Shown here: one piece after another, positions 8,290 through 16,600 of the stretch
Layout of the letters: each line of letters begins with the position of its first letter
Position numbering within the stretch: position 1 is the stretch's first letter
Assembly (NCBI GenBank): GCA_023664485.1
Contig: JAMPFK010000040.1
Location: 1-18,456 of the forward strand
Reading direction: 5' to 3'
Source: Bacteroides fragilis
GTDB taxonomy: Bacteria; Bacillota; Clostridia; Lachnospirales; Lachnospiraceae
DNA length: 18,456 bases
Made by a program: the position numbers and the translations under genes
Notes under the pieces: model-generated
What the model saw: only the letters and a program-made list of their open reading frames with translations
What the model was told of the DNA's origin: nothing
The model's database searches: none

Positions 8290-9552
8290 TTACCAATCGA
8301 TTGCGGAGAGGCTGCGGCGGGGATTTGCCGCCCTCTCAATCTTCTCCGCCGCAGCGGCCGCCCCGCCGCAGCGGTAAAAACTTTCCGCAATCTCTACGGC
8401 CTTCTGACGGTATTCTTCCGTCTCAAGCACCGACATAACGGCATTCCGAACCGCCCCGGCATCCGTTCCCGCCAGATATACGCCCGCGCCCAGTTCGTAC
8501 ACCCGCGACGCGACGCTCTGCTGCTCGGCCGTCTGCGGGAACAAAACGAGCGGTACCTGAAAATAAAGCGCCTCGCTGACGCTGTTCATCCCGCAATGAG
8601 TTAAAAAAACATCCGTATTTTGCAGCACTTCGATTTGATTTACATAACGTTCCACTCGAATATTTCCCGGTATTTCGCCGAGCTGCTCCAGATCCGGCAT
8701 TTCCCCGACAGAAATCACGGCGGCGACGGGCATATCCCGCAGCGCCGCAATACAGCTCCGATAAAAGCCCGCTTTATCATTGTTCACCGTTCCGAGCGAA
8801 ATATAGACCTGCTTTCCTGTCTTTTCCCGTTCTCCTCTATCCTGCGTTCCGGCCTCCCGCGCTTTGGCCTCTTTCCGCGCCGTCCCGGTCCTCTTCCCTT
8901 CCGCCCCCTGAATGGATGGCCCCACGAACAGATATTTTTCAGAAAAAGTCTCCACACAGGGCTGAAACTCCGGTGAGGTATAGACAATCGTATCTGTTTC
9001 ATTATCATTCTGAATAATGTCCAGAATATTCCTGATCGGATAACCGTTCTCTCTGAGCCGCTTCACATTTCGATTGATTTTTCCTATTGAAAAGAGCATC
9101 CCAAACAGCTCCTTCGGGCTCTGTTTCATCGTCCTGGCCGATTCCCTGTTAAAGGCGAACGTTGTAGTCGAAGAGACAAAAGGACAGCCAAGCTTCCTCG
9201 CAATGGCTTTTCCCCATACCGCCATGGAATCCGCCACGATGCAGTCCGGTTTCCATGCCCGCATTTCCGCCTCGATGCCTTTTCCCACCGCCAGCGTGGT
9301 TTCCACGAGAACCTCTGTCGCGAACGCGAGATCCATGCTGATTCTCGCGCCGTCCTCCGGCGCAGGCCGCATCTGCATATCATATTTATCACAGGAAAGA
9401 AAGCGCGCTCCCGTGGACTCGATTTTTTCCTTCATGGAATCATACGAGTAATACCATACCTCGTTCCCGCGCAGGACCAGCTCCCGGACCACCGCCAGCG
9501 TCGGATTCGTATGTCCATGCGCCGGAATACAGAAAAATGCAATTTTGCTCAT
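8290..9552 (-). CDS. Family 1 (MGT-like) UDP-sugar-dependent glycosyltransferase
   Basis: Cytosolic GT-B fold enzyme expected to move a sugar from a nucleotide sugar to a small, often hydrophobic acceptor such as a macrolide, flavonoid or lipid. The 420-residue protein opens with a Rossmann strand and the PAHGHTNPTLA motif (10-20), whose histidine (13) is the probable catalytic base. ISLGTVNN (251-258) starts the donor-binding domain. The donor signature is LTHCGMNSVSEALYFQVPLV (317-336) followed by FPQTAEQQ (338-345). Length matches MGT enzymes. A highly charged, Lys/Arg/Glu-rich linker at about 216-247 between the two lobes is unusually long and probably disordered. The ATG has AAGGGAG upstream and lies 44 bases after the XRE-AbrB regulator gene, so the two likely share a transcript. 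The natural acceptor cannot be told from sequence. Confidence 0.9.
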   Translation of the reverse strand: MSKIAFFCIPAHGHTNPTLAVVRELVLRGNEVWYYSYDSMKEKIESTGARFLSCDKYDMQMRPAPEDGARISMDLAFATEVLVETTLAVGKGIEAEMRAWKPDCIVADSMAVWGKAIARKLGCPFVSSTTTFAFNRESARTMKQSPKELFGMLFSIGKINRNVKRLRENGYPIRNILDIIQNDNETDTIVYTSPEFQPCVETFSEKYLFVGPSIQGAEGKRTGTARKEAKAREAGTQDRGEREKTGKQVYISLGTVNNDKAGFYRSCIAALRDMPVAAVISVGEMPDLEQLGEIPGNIRVERYVNQIEVLQNTDVFLTHCGMNSVSEALYFQVPLVLFPQTAEQQSVASRVYELGAGVYLAGTDAGAVRNAVMSVLETEEYRQKAVEIAESFYRCGGAAAAAEKIERAANPRRSLSAIDW

Positions 9553-9596
9553 TCTAAAACGCTCCCTTCTTCATATGCAGTCTCCGGCATTGATAT

Positions 9597-10019
9597 TCAT
9601 TCATCCAATGCCTCCCGGATCGCATTGACCATCGCCAGTAACTGCTCCTCCTGAATCAGCGCCAGTCCCTGCTCTTCGTCGCCGAGCAGGATCAGGCGGT
9701 CGCCCTTTTTAATCCGAAAAACATCCCTCGCCCTTTTCGGAATGACGATCTGCCCCTTCTCCCCGACTGTCACCGCACCGAAGAGATGCTTTCCCCTGGG
9801 CGGAATCTGCAGGCCCGTGCGCGCTTCCGAATAATTCACCAGATCATCCAACGATACATTATAAAGCTGCGCCAGTTTCAGGCATTTCTCTATATCGGGA
9901 ACGGTCTCTCCCGTTTCCCATTTCGCCAGTGCCTGTCGCGATACGCCTATCTGTCCGGCGATTTCTTCCTGTGAAAGTCCGGCCAGCTTCCTGAGCTGCA
10001 ATAAATTTTCTCCAAGCAT
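9597..10019 (-). CDS. XRE-type helix-turn-helix / AbrB-like fusion transcription regulator
   Basis: A 140-residue DNA-binding protein with two joined domains. Residues 5-61 form an XRE helix-turn-helix (LRKLAGLSQEEIAGQIGVSR, then ALAKWETGETVPDI). Residues 79-122 form an AbrB/MazE-type swapped-hairpin domain (AVTVGEKGQIVIPKRARDVF, then GDRLILLGDEEQGLALI). The AbrB half usually dimerises and binds DNA as well, so the protein may bridge or bind long operators. It has AAGGA upstream of its ATG, its own strong promoter, and is followed after 44 bases by the glycosyltransferase gene, which it probably regulates together with itself. A MazE-like antitoxin role is unlikely because no toxin gene follows. 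Confidence 0.88.
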   Translation of the reverse strand: MLGENLLQLRKLAGLSQEEIAGQIGVSRQALAKWETGETVPDIEKCLKLAQLYNVSLDDLVNYSEARTGLQIPPRGKHLFGAVTVGEKGQIVIPKRARDVFRIKKGDRLILLGDEEQGLALIQEEQLLAMVNAIREALDE

Positions 10020-10056
10020 AGGACATCCTTTTCATACTTTTGTTATTTTTATTTGC

Positions 10057-10085
10057 ATTATAAAAGAGCCTTCGTCTATTGTCTA
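10057..10085 (-). promoter_or_regulatory. Strong predicted promoter of the XRE-AbrB/glycosyltransferase operon
   Basis: On the minus strand TAGACA (10085-10080) and a perfect TATAAT (10062-10057) are 17 bases apart, a near-consensus sigma-A promoter. The -35 box begins a direct repeat TAGACA-A-TAGAC that covers the start of the spacer and could be an operator for the encoded regulator. The leader would be about 30 bases. Confidence 0.7.
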
Positions 10086-10118
10086 CCAAATAAACTTAAC
10101 ATTTTTCTTCAATTTCTG

Positions 10119-10697
10119 TTATTTTTTCTTTCCTTCCGCGCTTTCCTTTTCAACGTTTCCTCCGCCCAGCTGCTCTTTTGCCTCATCACACCACTCAAGG
10201 AAGGCGTGGTAGGCTTTAATACCGAACTCGACCGTAAGCAGATAATACCGGTGTGTGGCATCCTCCCCGATATGCTCCTTCAATACCTTTTCCGCCCGCA
10301 GAAGATAAGGAAGCTCCTGTTCGGCTTTTTCACGAAAAGCCGCGATATGCCGTAGCGCCTGCTCCGGCCCTTCTTCATTCCCAAAAAACAATTTCAACAG
10401 CGTTTCATAGCGGATTTCGTCTCTTTCGGCGGGCTGCTTCAGCCACTCCCTTAAATAACGCCGTCCATCCTCCGTTATCGTATAGATGAGTTTATTCCGC
10501 CTGTTCTCTCCCGCCTCTCTTCGGTTCGCAAGCCCGCGGCTGACGAGATCGTTCAGCGTAGGATAAATGCTGCCATAGCTCGCGCCCCAAAAATATTTTA
10601 AGGCCGTATCTATCCTTTTTTTGATTTCATATCCCGTCAGCTCTTCGTGGCTCAACAGCCCCAGGATCACACAGTCCAGCTTCTTTTCCGCCGCCAT
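10119..10697 (-). CDS. PadR-family transcriptional regulator
   Basis: A 192-residue PadR-type repressor. The N-terminal winged helix (about 6-85) shows the family pattern: LDCVILGLLSHEELTGYEIK, then the recognition stretch WGASYGSIYPTLNDLVSRGL, then the wing, followed by KLIYTITEDGRRYLREWL. The C-terminal part (about 93-180) is the helical dimerisation domain of the long PadR subgroup. The family usually represses efflux or stress genes and lets go on binding a small aromatic or drug-like ligand. It lies 86 bases after the 4Fe-4S membrane protein gene on the same strand, whose promoter holds two dyads of the ATGT...ACAT kind known for PadR operators, so it probably controls that unit and itself. 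Its own ribosome-binding site is poor, which may mean low expression or coupling. Confidence 0.9.
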   Translation of the reverse strand: MAAEKKLDCVILGLLSHEELTGYEIKKRIDTALKYFWGASYGSIYPTLNDLVSRGLANRREAGENRRNKLIYTITEDGRRYLREWLKQPAERDEIRYETLLKLFFGNEEGPEQALRHIAAFREKAEQELPYLLRAEKVLKEHIGEDATHRYYLLTVEFGIKAYHAFLEWCDEAKEQLGGGNVEKESAEGKKK

Positions 10698-10725
10698 ATT
10701 TTAACCGTCACGCCTTTCTCTTAAC

Positions 10726-10782
10726 CCGCGGTATTGCTGCCGTCAGGCAAATCCGCGGTTGAAAAATCTCCGTTTTTTCAAC
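10726..10782. repeat. Two adjacent inverted repeats between ferredoxin and padR genes
   Basis: Directly after the ferredoxin stop codon lies GTTGAAAAA, 7 bases, TTTTTCAAC (10758-10782), a perfect 9-bp stem. Overlapping its end by one base is a second imperfect stem bounded by CCGCGG at 10726-10731 and at 10753-10758, with GGC/GCC pairing inside. Neither is followed by a proper T tract, so they may act as a weak attenuator, an RNA processing site or an operator rather than a full terminator. Confidence 0.45.
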
Positions 10783-10783
10783 G

Positions 10784-11518
10784 CTATGCCTCCCGCCGCC
10801 ATCCGCGGCATAACACGCCGCGCGGACAGCTGTCGGCGCAGGCCCCGCACTGAATACATTCCGCGCTCCTGACCGTCCCGCTCTTTATCTCTTCCATGAC
10901 ATCGATGCCCATCGGACAGACTTTCTCACAGTTTCCGCAGGCAATACACTGATCCGGCTTTTCGGCCCGGATATGCAGCCCCGGCAGACGCAGGAATCTG
11001 CGAAGCTTCGTACCGAGCGTCATAAAAGGCGCCATCCAGCAAAAATAATGACAGAACGCTCTTTTCCCGCAAAGAAGGGCCGGAATCAGAACCAGGCAAA
11101 GGATGCCGTAATAAATCAGATAACTCTGAATGGACGAAACAGAAATACCGTGCTCCGTTTCAAACCAGAAATCCGCCGCCACGATACCGCCGCTGTGAAA
11201 ATAGCAGAAAATAACGGCGCCCATCCATACTGCCCAGATGCCGTATTTTATCCACAGCCGCCGCCCCTGCTTCGGTTTTTTCTCCTTGACCGCAAAAGCG
11301 CATTCCTGCAGGCCGCCCGCAGGACAAAGATACGCGCAGAACAAACGGCCGAATGGAATTGCCAGCAGGAACAGCAGGCAGAATACGAGGAAGCTTCCAT
11401 TGACAATACCCTGCAGCCCCGCATCGATGATCAGCGCCGGACTGAAATAATAAAGCGTAACCGGAAAAAGAAGCAGCGAGATGATAAGAAGCATTTTTCG
11501 GATTTGTTGTCGTTTCAT
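10784..11518 (-). CDS. NapH/CcoG-like membrane protein with two 4Fe-4S clusters
   Basis: Membrane-bound electron-transfer protein. After a basic N-terminus there are four to five hydrophobic segments (about 8-22, 34-56, 88-105, 127-150 and around 160). Two CxxxCP-type pairs lie near the helices (FCAYLCPAGGLQE and FCHYFCWMAPF), as in NapH/YccM/NosR-type proteins. The C-terminus carries a bacterial ferredoxin domain with CIACGNCEKVCP and CIQCGACADSCP, ligands for two 4Fe-4S clusters. The frame extends to an ATG at 11533, but GGGAGGG sits 7 bases before the ATG at 11518, which I take as the start (244 residues). It heads a unit with padR. Such proteins pass electrons between the quinone pool or ferredoxin and a partner enzyme; no partner is in the window, so its redox target is unknown. 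Confidence 0.85.
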   Translation of the reverse strand: MKRQQIRKMLLIISLLLFPVTLYYFSPALIIDAGLQGIVNGSFLVFCLLFLLAIPFGRLFCAYLCPAGGLQECAFAVKEKKPKQGRRLWIKYGIWAVWMGAVIFCYFHSGGIVAADFWFETEHGISVSSIQSYLIYYGILCLVLIPALLCGKRAFCHYFCWMAPFMTLGTKLRRFLRLPGLHIRAEKPDQCIACGNCEKVCPMGIDVMEEIKSGTVRSAECIQCGACADSCPRGVLCRGWRREA

Positions 11519-11531
11519 GAATAACCCTCCC

Positions 11532-11591
11532 ATGTATCAGTTTGATATATTGTTCTGTCCCTATTATATATCAGTCTGATACATATGGCAA
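11532..11591 (-). promoter_or_regulatory. Promoter with twin operator dyads controlling the ferredoxin-padR unit
   Basis: On the minus strand TTGCCA (11591-11586) and a perfect TATAAT (11568-11563) are separated by 17 bases. Two related 19-bp dyads flank and overlap them: one at 11566-11584 fills the spacer and the other, at 11532-11550, lies just past the expected start point. Read on opposite strands they are ATGTATCAGACTGATATAT and ATGTATCAGTTTGATATAT, differing at two bases, and each is itself a near-palindrome. A repressor on both sites would block the polymerase. The ATGT...A(C/T)AT ends fit a PadR-type operator, and a padR gene lies in the same unit. Confidence 0.75.
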
Positions 11592-11638
11592 GCAGTTTCA
11601 CCCGCCTGTTTTTACCGGGCCATTTTATGCCGAAATAA

Positions 11639-12406
11639 TCACTTCTGAAAATTCGCGGTTCCCGTACAGGATCCGGCTCCCCATAAAAGGATGCGCAGAA
11701 TCCCGCACAGAACCAGATGCGCAGGGTAATAAACATAGAACAGCTTCCCCATCCACTTTACACTTCCGCGCTCCCCGTTATAGCGCGCGAGCAGCGGGAT
11801 CGTCAGGCAGACGCCGAGCTGAATGATCCCATAAAGCCTGTCGATGAAAAAGAAATAGACCGCCGCATACATTCCGGTCCAGATCATCATCCACAGCATC
11901 TGCTTTCGGAAATCGCCCCGGTTCATGCCGATAAAAAAGACCGCCAGCGCCGCGATACAGCTCCAGTCAGCGGGAAAAGTAATCAGACAGGCCGCAATGA
12001 TAAACAGCCTTATCCGCCAGGGCTTCCAGTCCGACTGCCTGACCACATATAATAGAACCAGCCCCCAGGCCAGCGGCCAGACTACGCCCGTCTGGTTAAA
12101 AACCGACGTCCGGAAAGGCACAAAAGGAATGCCAAAACAAAAATTATAGGCAAAATGCGAAACAAACGCCAGCACGAACAAACGGGCCGCGTACTTTTTG
12201 ACATTCCGGGTATGATAATACCCTTCCGCGATAAAGAACCACATGACCGGTGCCGTCAGCCTGCCGAGCACATGGAAAAGAACTACATGCCATTTCGTAG
12301 AATAACCAGGCCAGAGCGTCCATGTTATATGGTCGAGCGTCATCGCCAGGATCGCGGTCAGCTTGATCTGGTTTCCATTGAATCCGCCGTTTTTCCTTTT
12401 TTCCAT
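11639..12406 (-). CDS. TraX-family integral membrane protein
   Basis: A 255-residue polytopic membrane protein. The start (NQIKLTAILAMTLDHITWTL), the central LGRLTAPVMWFFIAEGYYHT and the end (GKLFYVYYPAHLVLCGILRI) are the TraX signature. About seven to eight hydrophobic helices are visible. In the F plasmid TraX acetylates pilin, but chromosomal homologues are widespread in Firmicutes with no conjugation genes nearby, and they belong to the acyltransferase-like membrane family. Here the neighbours are fruK and an electron-transfer protein, so a surface or cell-envelope acylation role is a guess. The ATG has AAAGAGGAAAAAG upstream and follows fruK by 56 bases in the same direction, so they may share a transcript. 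Confidence 0.87.
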   Translation of the reverse strand: MEKRKNGGFNGNQIKLTAILAMTLDHITWTLWPGYSTKWHVVLFHVLGRLTAPVMWFFIAEGYYHTRNVKKYAARLFVLAFVSHFAYNFCFGIPFVPFRTSVFNQTGVVWPLAWGLVLLYVVRQSDWKPWRIRLFIIAACLITFPADWSCIAALAVFFIGMNRGDFRKQMLWMMIWTGMYAAVYFFFIDRLYGIIQLGVCLTIPLLARYNGERGSVKWMGKLFYVYYPAHLVLCGILRILLWGAGSCTGTANFQK

Positions 12407-12462
12407 TTCTTTTTCCTCTTTATCTGTTTCCGCTCAGGCCCCTCTGAAGCTTGACAGTATCG

Positions 12463-13374
12463 TCAGCTCTCCGACAGGCCCGCAAACACCCGCTCTATTT
12501 CCTCTCTCACCGCCAGCCGTTCGGAAAAAGCGCTGGCGCTCCCGCTCGAAAGTCCCATGCGGAATGCGTGCTCATAGTCCCTTTTCCCGCTCCATCCCGC
12601 CAGAAAACCCGCCACCATGGAGTCTCCCGCACCTACCGCATTGACGAGTTTTCCTTTCGGCGCTTCTCGCGCATGGACTTCTCCTTTTTCATCCACCATG
12701 ACGGCCCCCTGCCCGGCCATGGAGACCAACACATTCGCCGCTCCTTTTTCCTGAAGCTTTCTGGCATAGGGAACGGCCTCTTCCCGCGCCCGCAGCTTTA
12801 CGCCGAAAATTTTTCCCAACTCATGGCTGTTCGGCTTAATCAGAAACGGCCCATATTCCAATACGTTCAAAAGCAGCGCCTCCGCCGCGTCCACGACGAA
12901 CAAAATCCCCCGCCCTTTCAGCCGTTCCATGATACCGCCATAGACAGAATCCGAAATGCCTCGCGGAATGCTGCCCGCTAAGACGAGCACATCCCCCGCC
13001 TGCAGCCTGTCCAGCCGCGCATACAATTTCCCCATATCCTCCTGCGCTATCTCCGGCCCCATACCGTTAATCTCGGTTCCATCATAATCTTTCAATTTGA
13101 CGTTGATGCGGGAAAAACCGCTGTCCAACGGGATAAAATCTGTACGGACTCCCATTTTCCGCATCTCTTCCTCAATCTTTCTTCCGGTAAAACCCGCCGT
13201 AAAACCGAGCGCCGTATTTTCGATCCCAAGGTTCTTCAGAACGATGGAAACATTGATTCCCTTGCCTCCGGGGAAAATCTGTTCCCCGACGGTACGGTTT
13301 GTCATGCCCATTGCAAAGCCGCTCATGGACACGATATAATCTAAAGACGGATTAAAGGTCACTGTATAGATCAT
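12463..13374 (-). CDS. fruK: 1-phosphofructokinase (PfkB family)
   Basis: Cytosolic kinase that turns fructose 1-phosphate and ATP into fructose 1,6-bisphosphate after uptake by a fructose phosphotransferase system. The 303-residue product opens with MIYTVTFNPSLDYIV. It has the substrate-binding PGGKGINVS (about 36-44), the KPNSHELGKIFGV segment, and the catalytic GAGDSMVAGFLAG box near the C-terminus with the general-base aspartate. Length is typical. The frame extends 16 codons upstream, but AAGGAG stands 7 bases before the ATG at 13374, and the extra residues do not match the family. The usual partners fruR and the fruA transporter are not adjacent: TraX follows, and a sugar-binding sensor kinase is divergently transcribed. 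Tagatose-6-phosphate kinase (LacC) is the main alternative; the start NPSLDY fits FruK better. Confidence 0.85.
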   Translation of the reverse strand: MIYTVTFNPSLDYIVSMSGFAMGMTNRTVGEQIFPGGKGINVSIVLKNLGIENTALGFTAGFTGRKIEEEMRKMGVRTDFIPLDSGFSRINVKLKDYDGTEINGMGPEIAQEDMGKLYARLDRLQAGDVLVLAGSIPRGISDSVYGGIMERLKGRGILFVVDAAEALLLNVLEYGPFLIKPNSHELGKIFGVKLRAREEAVPYARKLQEKGAANVLVSMAGQGAVMVDEKGEVHAREAPKGKLVNAVGAGDSMVAGFLAGWSGKRDYEHAFRMGLSSGSASAFSERLAVREEIERVFAGLSES

Positions 13375-13442
13375 GGCTGTTCTCCTTTCAAATCTGTTCT
13401 GTAAAATCAATATACTCCGCAACGGCGTTTCCCTGTTAATTT

Positions 13443-13471
13443 ATTGTATATTGCATTTAGGTAAAATTCAA
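13443..13471 (-). promoter_or_regulatory. Predicted promoter of fruK
   Basis: On the minus strand TTGAAT (13471-13466) and TACAAT (13448-13443) are 17 bases apart. The leader would be roughly 60 bases. The region between this promoter and that of the divergent sensor kinase gene (13472-13574) shows no further gene. Confidence 0.5.
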
Positions 13472-13574
13472 GAAATTACTAAATTACAGAACCGCGTCCG
13501 GCCTTCGCCGTCATTCCTTTTCCGCCGCACTGTAAGACGATGGATTCATAAATTCAAAAACCCTTTGCCGATTC

Positions 13575-13603
13575 TTGATAAACACCCCTGTTTATGGCAT
13601 AAT
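13575..13603 (+). promoter_or_regulatory. Predicted promoter of the hybrid kinase gene with a palindrome in its spacer
   Basis: TTGATA (13575-13580) and CATAAT (13598-13603) are 17 bases apart. The palindrome TAAACA-CCCC-TGTTTA occupies 13579-13594, within the spacer and touching the -35 box, where a bound repressor would block transcription. The gene's GAGGAG ribosome-binding site is at 13622-13627, 8 bases before the ATG. Confidence 0.6.
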
Positions 13604-13635
13604 ACAGATATAAGCTTTAACGAGGAGATTAATTT

Positions 13636-16600
13636 ATGAAAAAATTTACAGTACCGATGATTGCCTGTATTCTTTGTCTGATAACAGGCATTACCTTTTT
13701 CGCAGCGCCCGCATCTGCCGCCGCGGAACCGGAACAATATCATTTTGTGTTCGTATGTCCGAATAAGGCGCACGAATATTGGACGCCGATTATAGATGGA
13801 ATGCACAAGGCGGATGAACAACAGGGAACGACGACGGAAGTCATCGGCGCCGACAGCTATGATAACTGGGAAGAAAATCTGATAATCAACATGAGCGGCG
13901 TTCTGCAGCGGGAAGAGAAACCGGACGGCATCATCGTCCGCGGCGGCGTTCACGGTATGGACGAGCTGATCGACAAAGCCGTCGGCATGGGGATTCCGGT
14001 GTTTACCGTAGACACCGATGAACCGGATTCCGGACGCACCGCATTTGTCGGAAGCGACTGCGCCGTTATCGGGAAAAAAGCGGCGCAGGCAGTCGTCATG
14101 CAGGTACCGGAAGGAGCGAAACTCGGTATGGTCATGTCTACGGCGAACTCAGCAGACGTCGGATTCGATATCCGCCGCTCCTTTGAGAGCGCCATAAACG
14201 ATTATGATATGGAAATAACCGACACGACGTATCTCGTTACGAATAATTTAGAAGATGCGGCGCTAAATGCCGAAAAACAGGAAGCGGATACCATTGCCGC
14301 AATCAAAGAAATGCTCGAAAAAAATCCGGATATCAGGGCCCTGTTCACCACCGGCGCGGTGAATGCGGAATATGCCGCGAAGGCCAAAGAGGAACTGGGG
14401 CTTAACGGGCTCGTAATCGTCGGACAGGACGATATTACGGAAACCATAAAATATGTCAAAAAGGGCACGATATACGCCGTTACCGCACAGCGCACGGATC
14501 TTATGGGCTATCTGAGCGTTATCAATTTGAAAAAATATTTGGATACGGGCACACTGCCCAAGACCGTATACGATACGGGCGTAACGCTTGTCACCCTCGA
14601 TAACGCGGACTCTTATAAAGACTTCGATTCAATTCTCGACACAACGACAACTACGGTACGCGTCGGTTACTATGACGATAACGAATCGGCGTTTCAAAGC
14701 GGCTTTTCCGATGATGCGCGGAAATCAGGATATGCTTACGATTACTATCAGCTGCTGTCATCGTTCGCGGGATGGAAATATGAGTATGTGTACGGCAGCA
14801 AGGAAGAAATCCGCCGGATGCTGATTAACGGTGACGTCGATATCATGGCGGGTGCGTATAAAACTGCAGGAACCCTTGCCGATAAAGTAAATTTTTCAAC
14901 GATGGATATGGGGCTGGAAGACAATCGATACTTTGCCGTCACGAAATCCAATCCCGCGCTGCTTGACGAATTGAATTATGCAATGACGCAGATCGATACG
15001 TTCTTCCCGACGTTCACGCTGGAATTATATCAGAAATATTATAGTCAGTCATCGCTCCAGGCCCTGACCGAGCGCGAAGAACAATGGCTGATCGGAAAGA
15101 ACACCCTGACGTTCGGGTATACGCGCCACCATCTTCCGTTTTCAGACCAGGATGAGGAAGGCAATCCCATCGGACTTGCGGGCGAGCTCGTTCATCTGAT
15201 CGAGGAGTTTACGAATGTCGAAGTCGTTCCGGTATGTTTCGAGTATGTTACGGACTTAGAGGGCGCTTTGAAAAATGATACCGTGGATATCGGATTCCCG
15301 ATGTATTCCGATCTCTGGCTTGCGGAAAACAAGGGACTGCGTCAAACCGAGCCGGTTGTTACGGACCGGATGATGATCATTTACCACGGCGAATATACAA
15401 ATGATATTACCTCAAGCATTGCCGTTTCCAAAACATCTCTCGGCTTAACCGAATATGTGCCGGACAACTATCCGCTTTCCACCATCATAGAATGTGAAAG
15501 CTTTGATGAAGCGATTAAAGCTGTGCGGACCGACAAGGCAAACTGCATTATCGGTTATTCGAGTGTCTTACAGCGTATTCTCAGCGGATATGAGGATGCC
15601 GACAAGCTGAATATCAGTTATCTCGATAAGACCGAAGAGCTCTGCCTGTTAGTCAATCAGGATAACGGTATTCTAACCGCAATCCTCAACAAAATGATCA
15701 ATCAGATCAACAGGGAAGTAATCACGAGCACGCTGCAGCAGTATGCGAGCATTGAAAGGCCGCAGCCTACTTTTATGGAATTTTTCAAGCAGTACGCTTA
15801 TCTCTTCGTAATCGTGCTGATCGTATTTTTTACCGTGCTTGCGCTGACTTTTGTTTCTTACATAAAGAAATCCCGCGCGTATAACAGGCGGCAGGCGGAA
15901 ATGCAGGCTTCCCTGAAAAGGGCGCTCGAAATGGCTGATTCGGCAAATAAAGCCAAGACGAACTTCCTGTCGAGCATGAGCCACGATATCCGTACCCCGA
16001 TGAACGCTATTGTCGGAATGACGGATATCGCAAAAAAACATATGGACGACAGGGAAAAATTAAACGACTGTCTTGAGAAAATAACGCTCTCAAGCCAGCA
16101 TCTTTTGACGCTCATAAACGATGTCCTTGACATTTCCAAAATAGAGAGCGGAAAGCTCACGCTCGCCCCGATCAATTTCTCACTGCGTAAAACAGTGGAA
16201 AACCTGGTCAATATCGTGCGCCCCATGATAAAGTCCCGGGCACAGGAATTTGACGTCCATATCCACAGCATAGACTGTGAGATACTGCGTGGCGACGAGC
16301 TGCGTGTCAGTCAGATATTTATCAATATTCTGAGCAATGCGGTTAAATATACGCCGGAAGGCGGCAAAATCATACTGGACCTGTACGAAGAACACACAGA
16401 AAGGCAAACGATACAGCTTACCTATATTGTCAAAGACAACGGAATAGGCATGAGCCGGGAATATATGGAGCGTATGTTTGACTCCTTCACGCGGGCCGAC
16501 GACAGCCGTACCAACAAAATACAGGGCACAGGGCTTGGGCTCGCAATCGTAAAGCAAATGGTCATGCTCATGAACGGCACGATCGACTGCGAAAGCGAAC

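Noticed and set aside
7915..8604. 229-codon plus-strand frame across the LysR remnant and glycosyltransferase 3' end
   Set aside because: The LysR-like peptide is in a different frame, and the rest overlaps a well-supported gene in antisense; Arg/Pro-rich shadow.
10973..11524. 183-codon plus-strand frame opposite the ferredoxin gene
   Set aside because: Antisense to a protein with two complete 4Fe-4S motifs and membrane helices; highly charged low-complexity translation.
11639..12406. TraX as evidence of a conjugative element
   Set aside because: Chromosomal TraX-family genes are common without conjugation genes, and none of the neighbours is a transfer gene.
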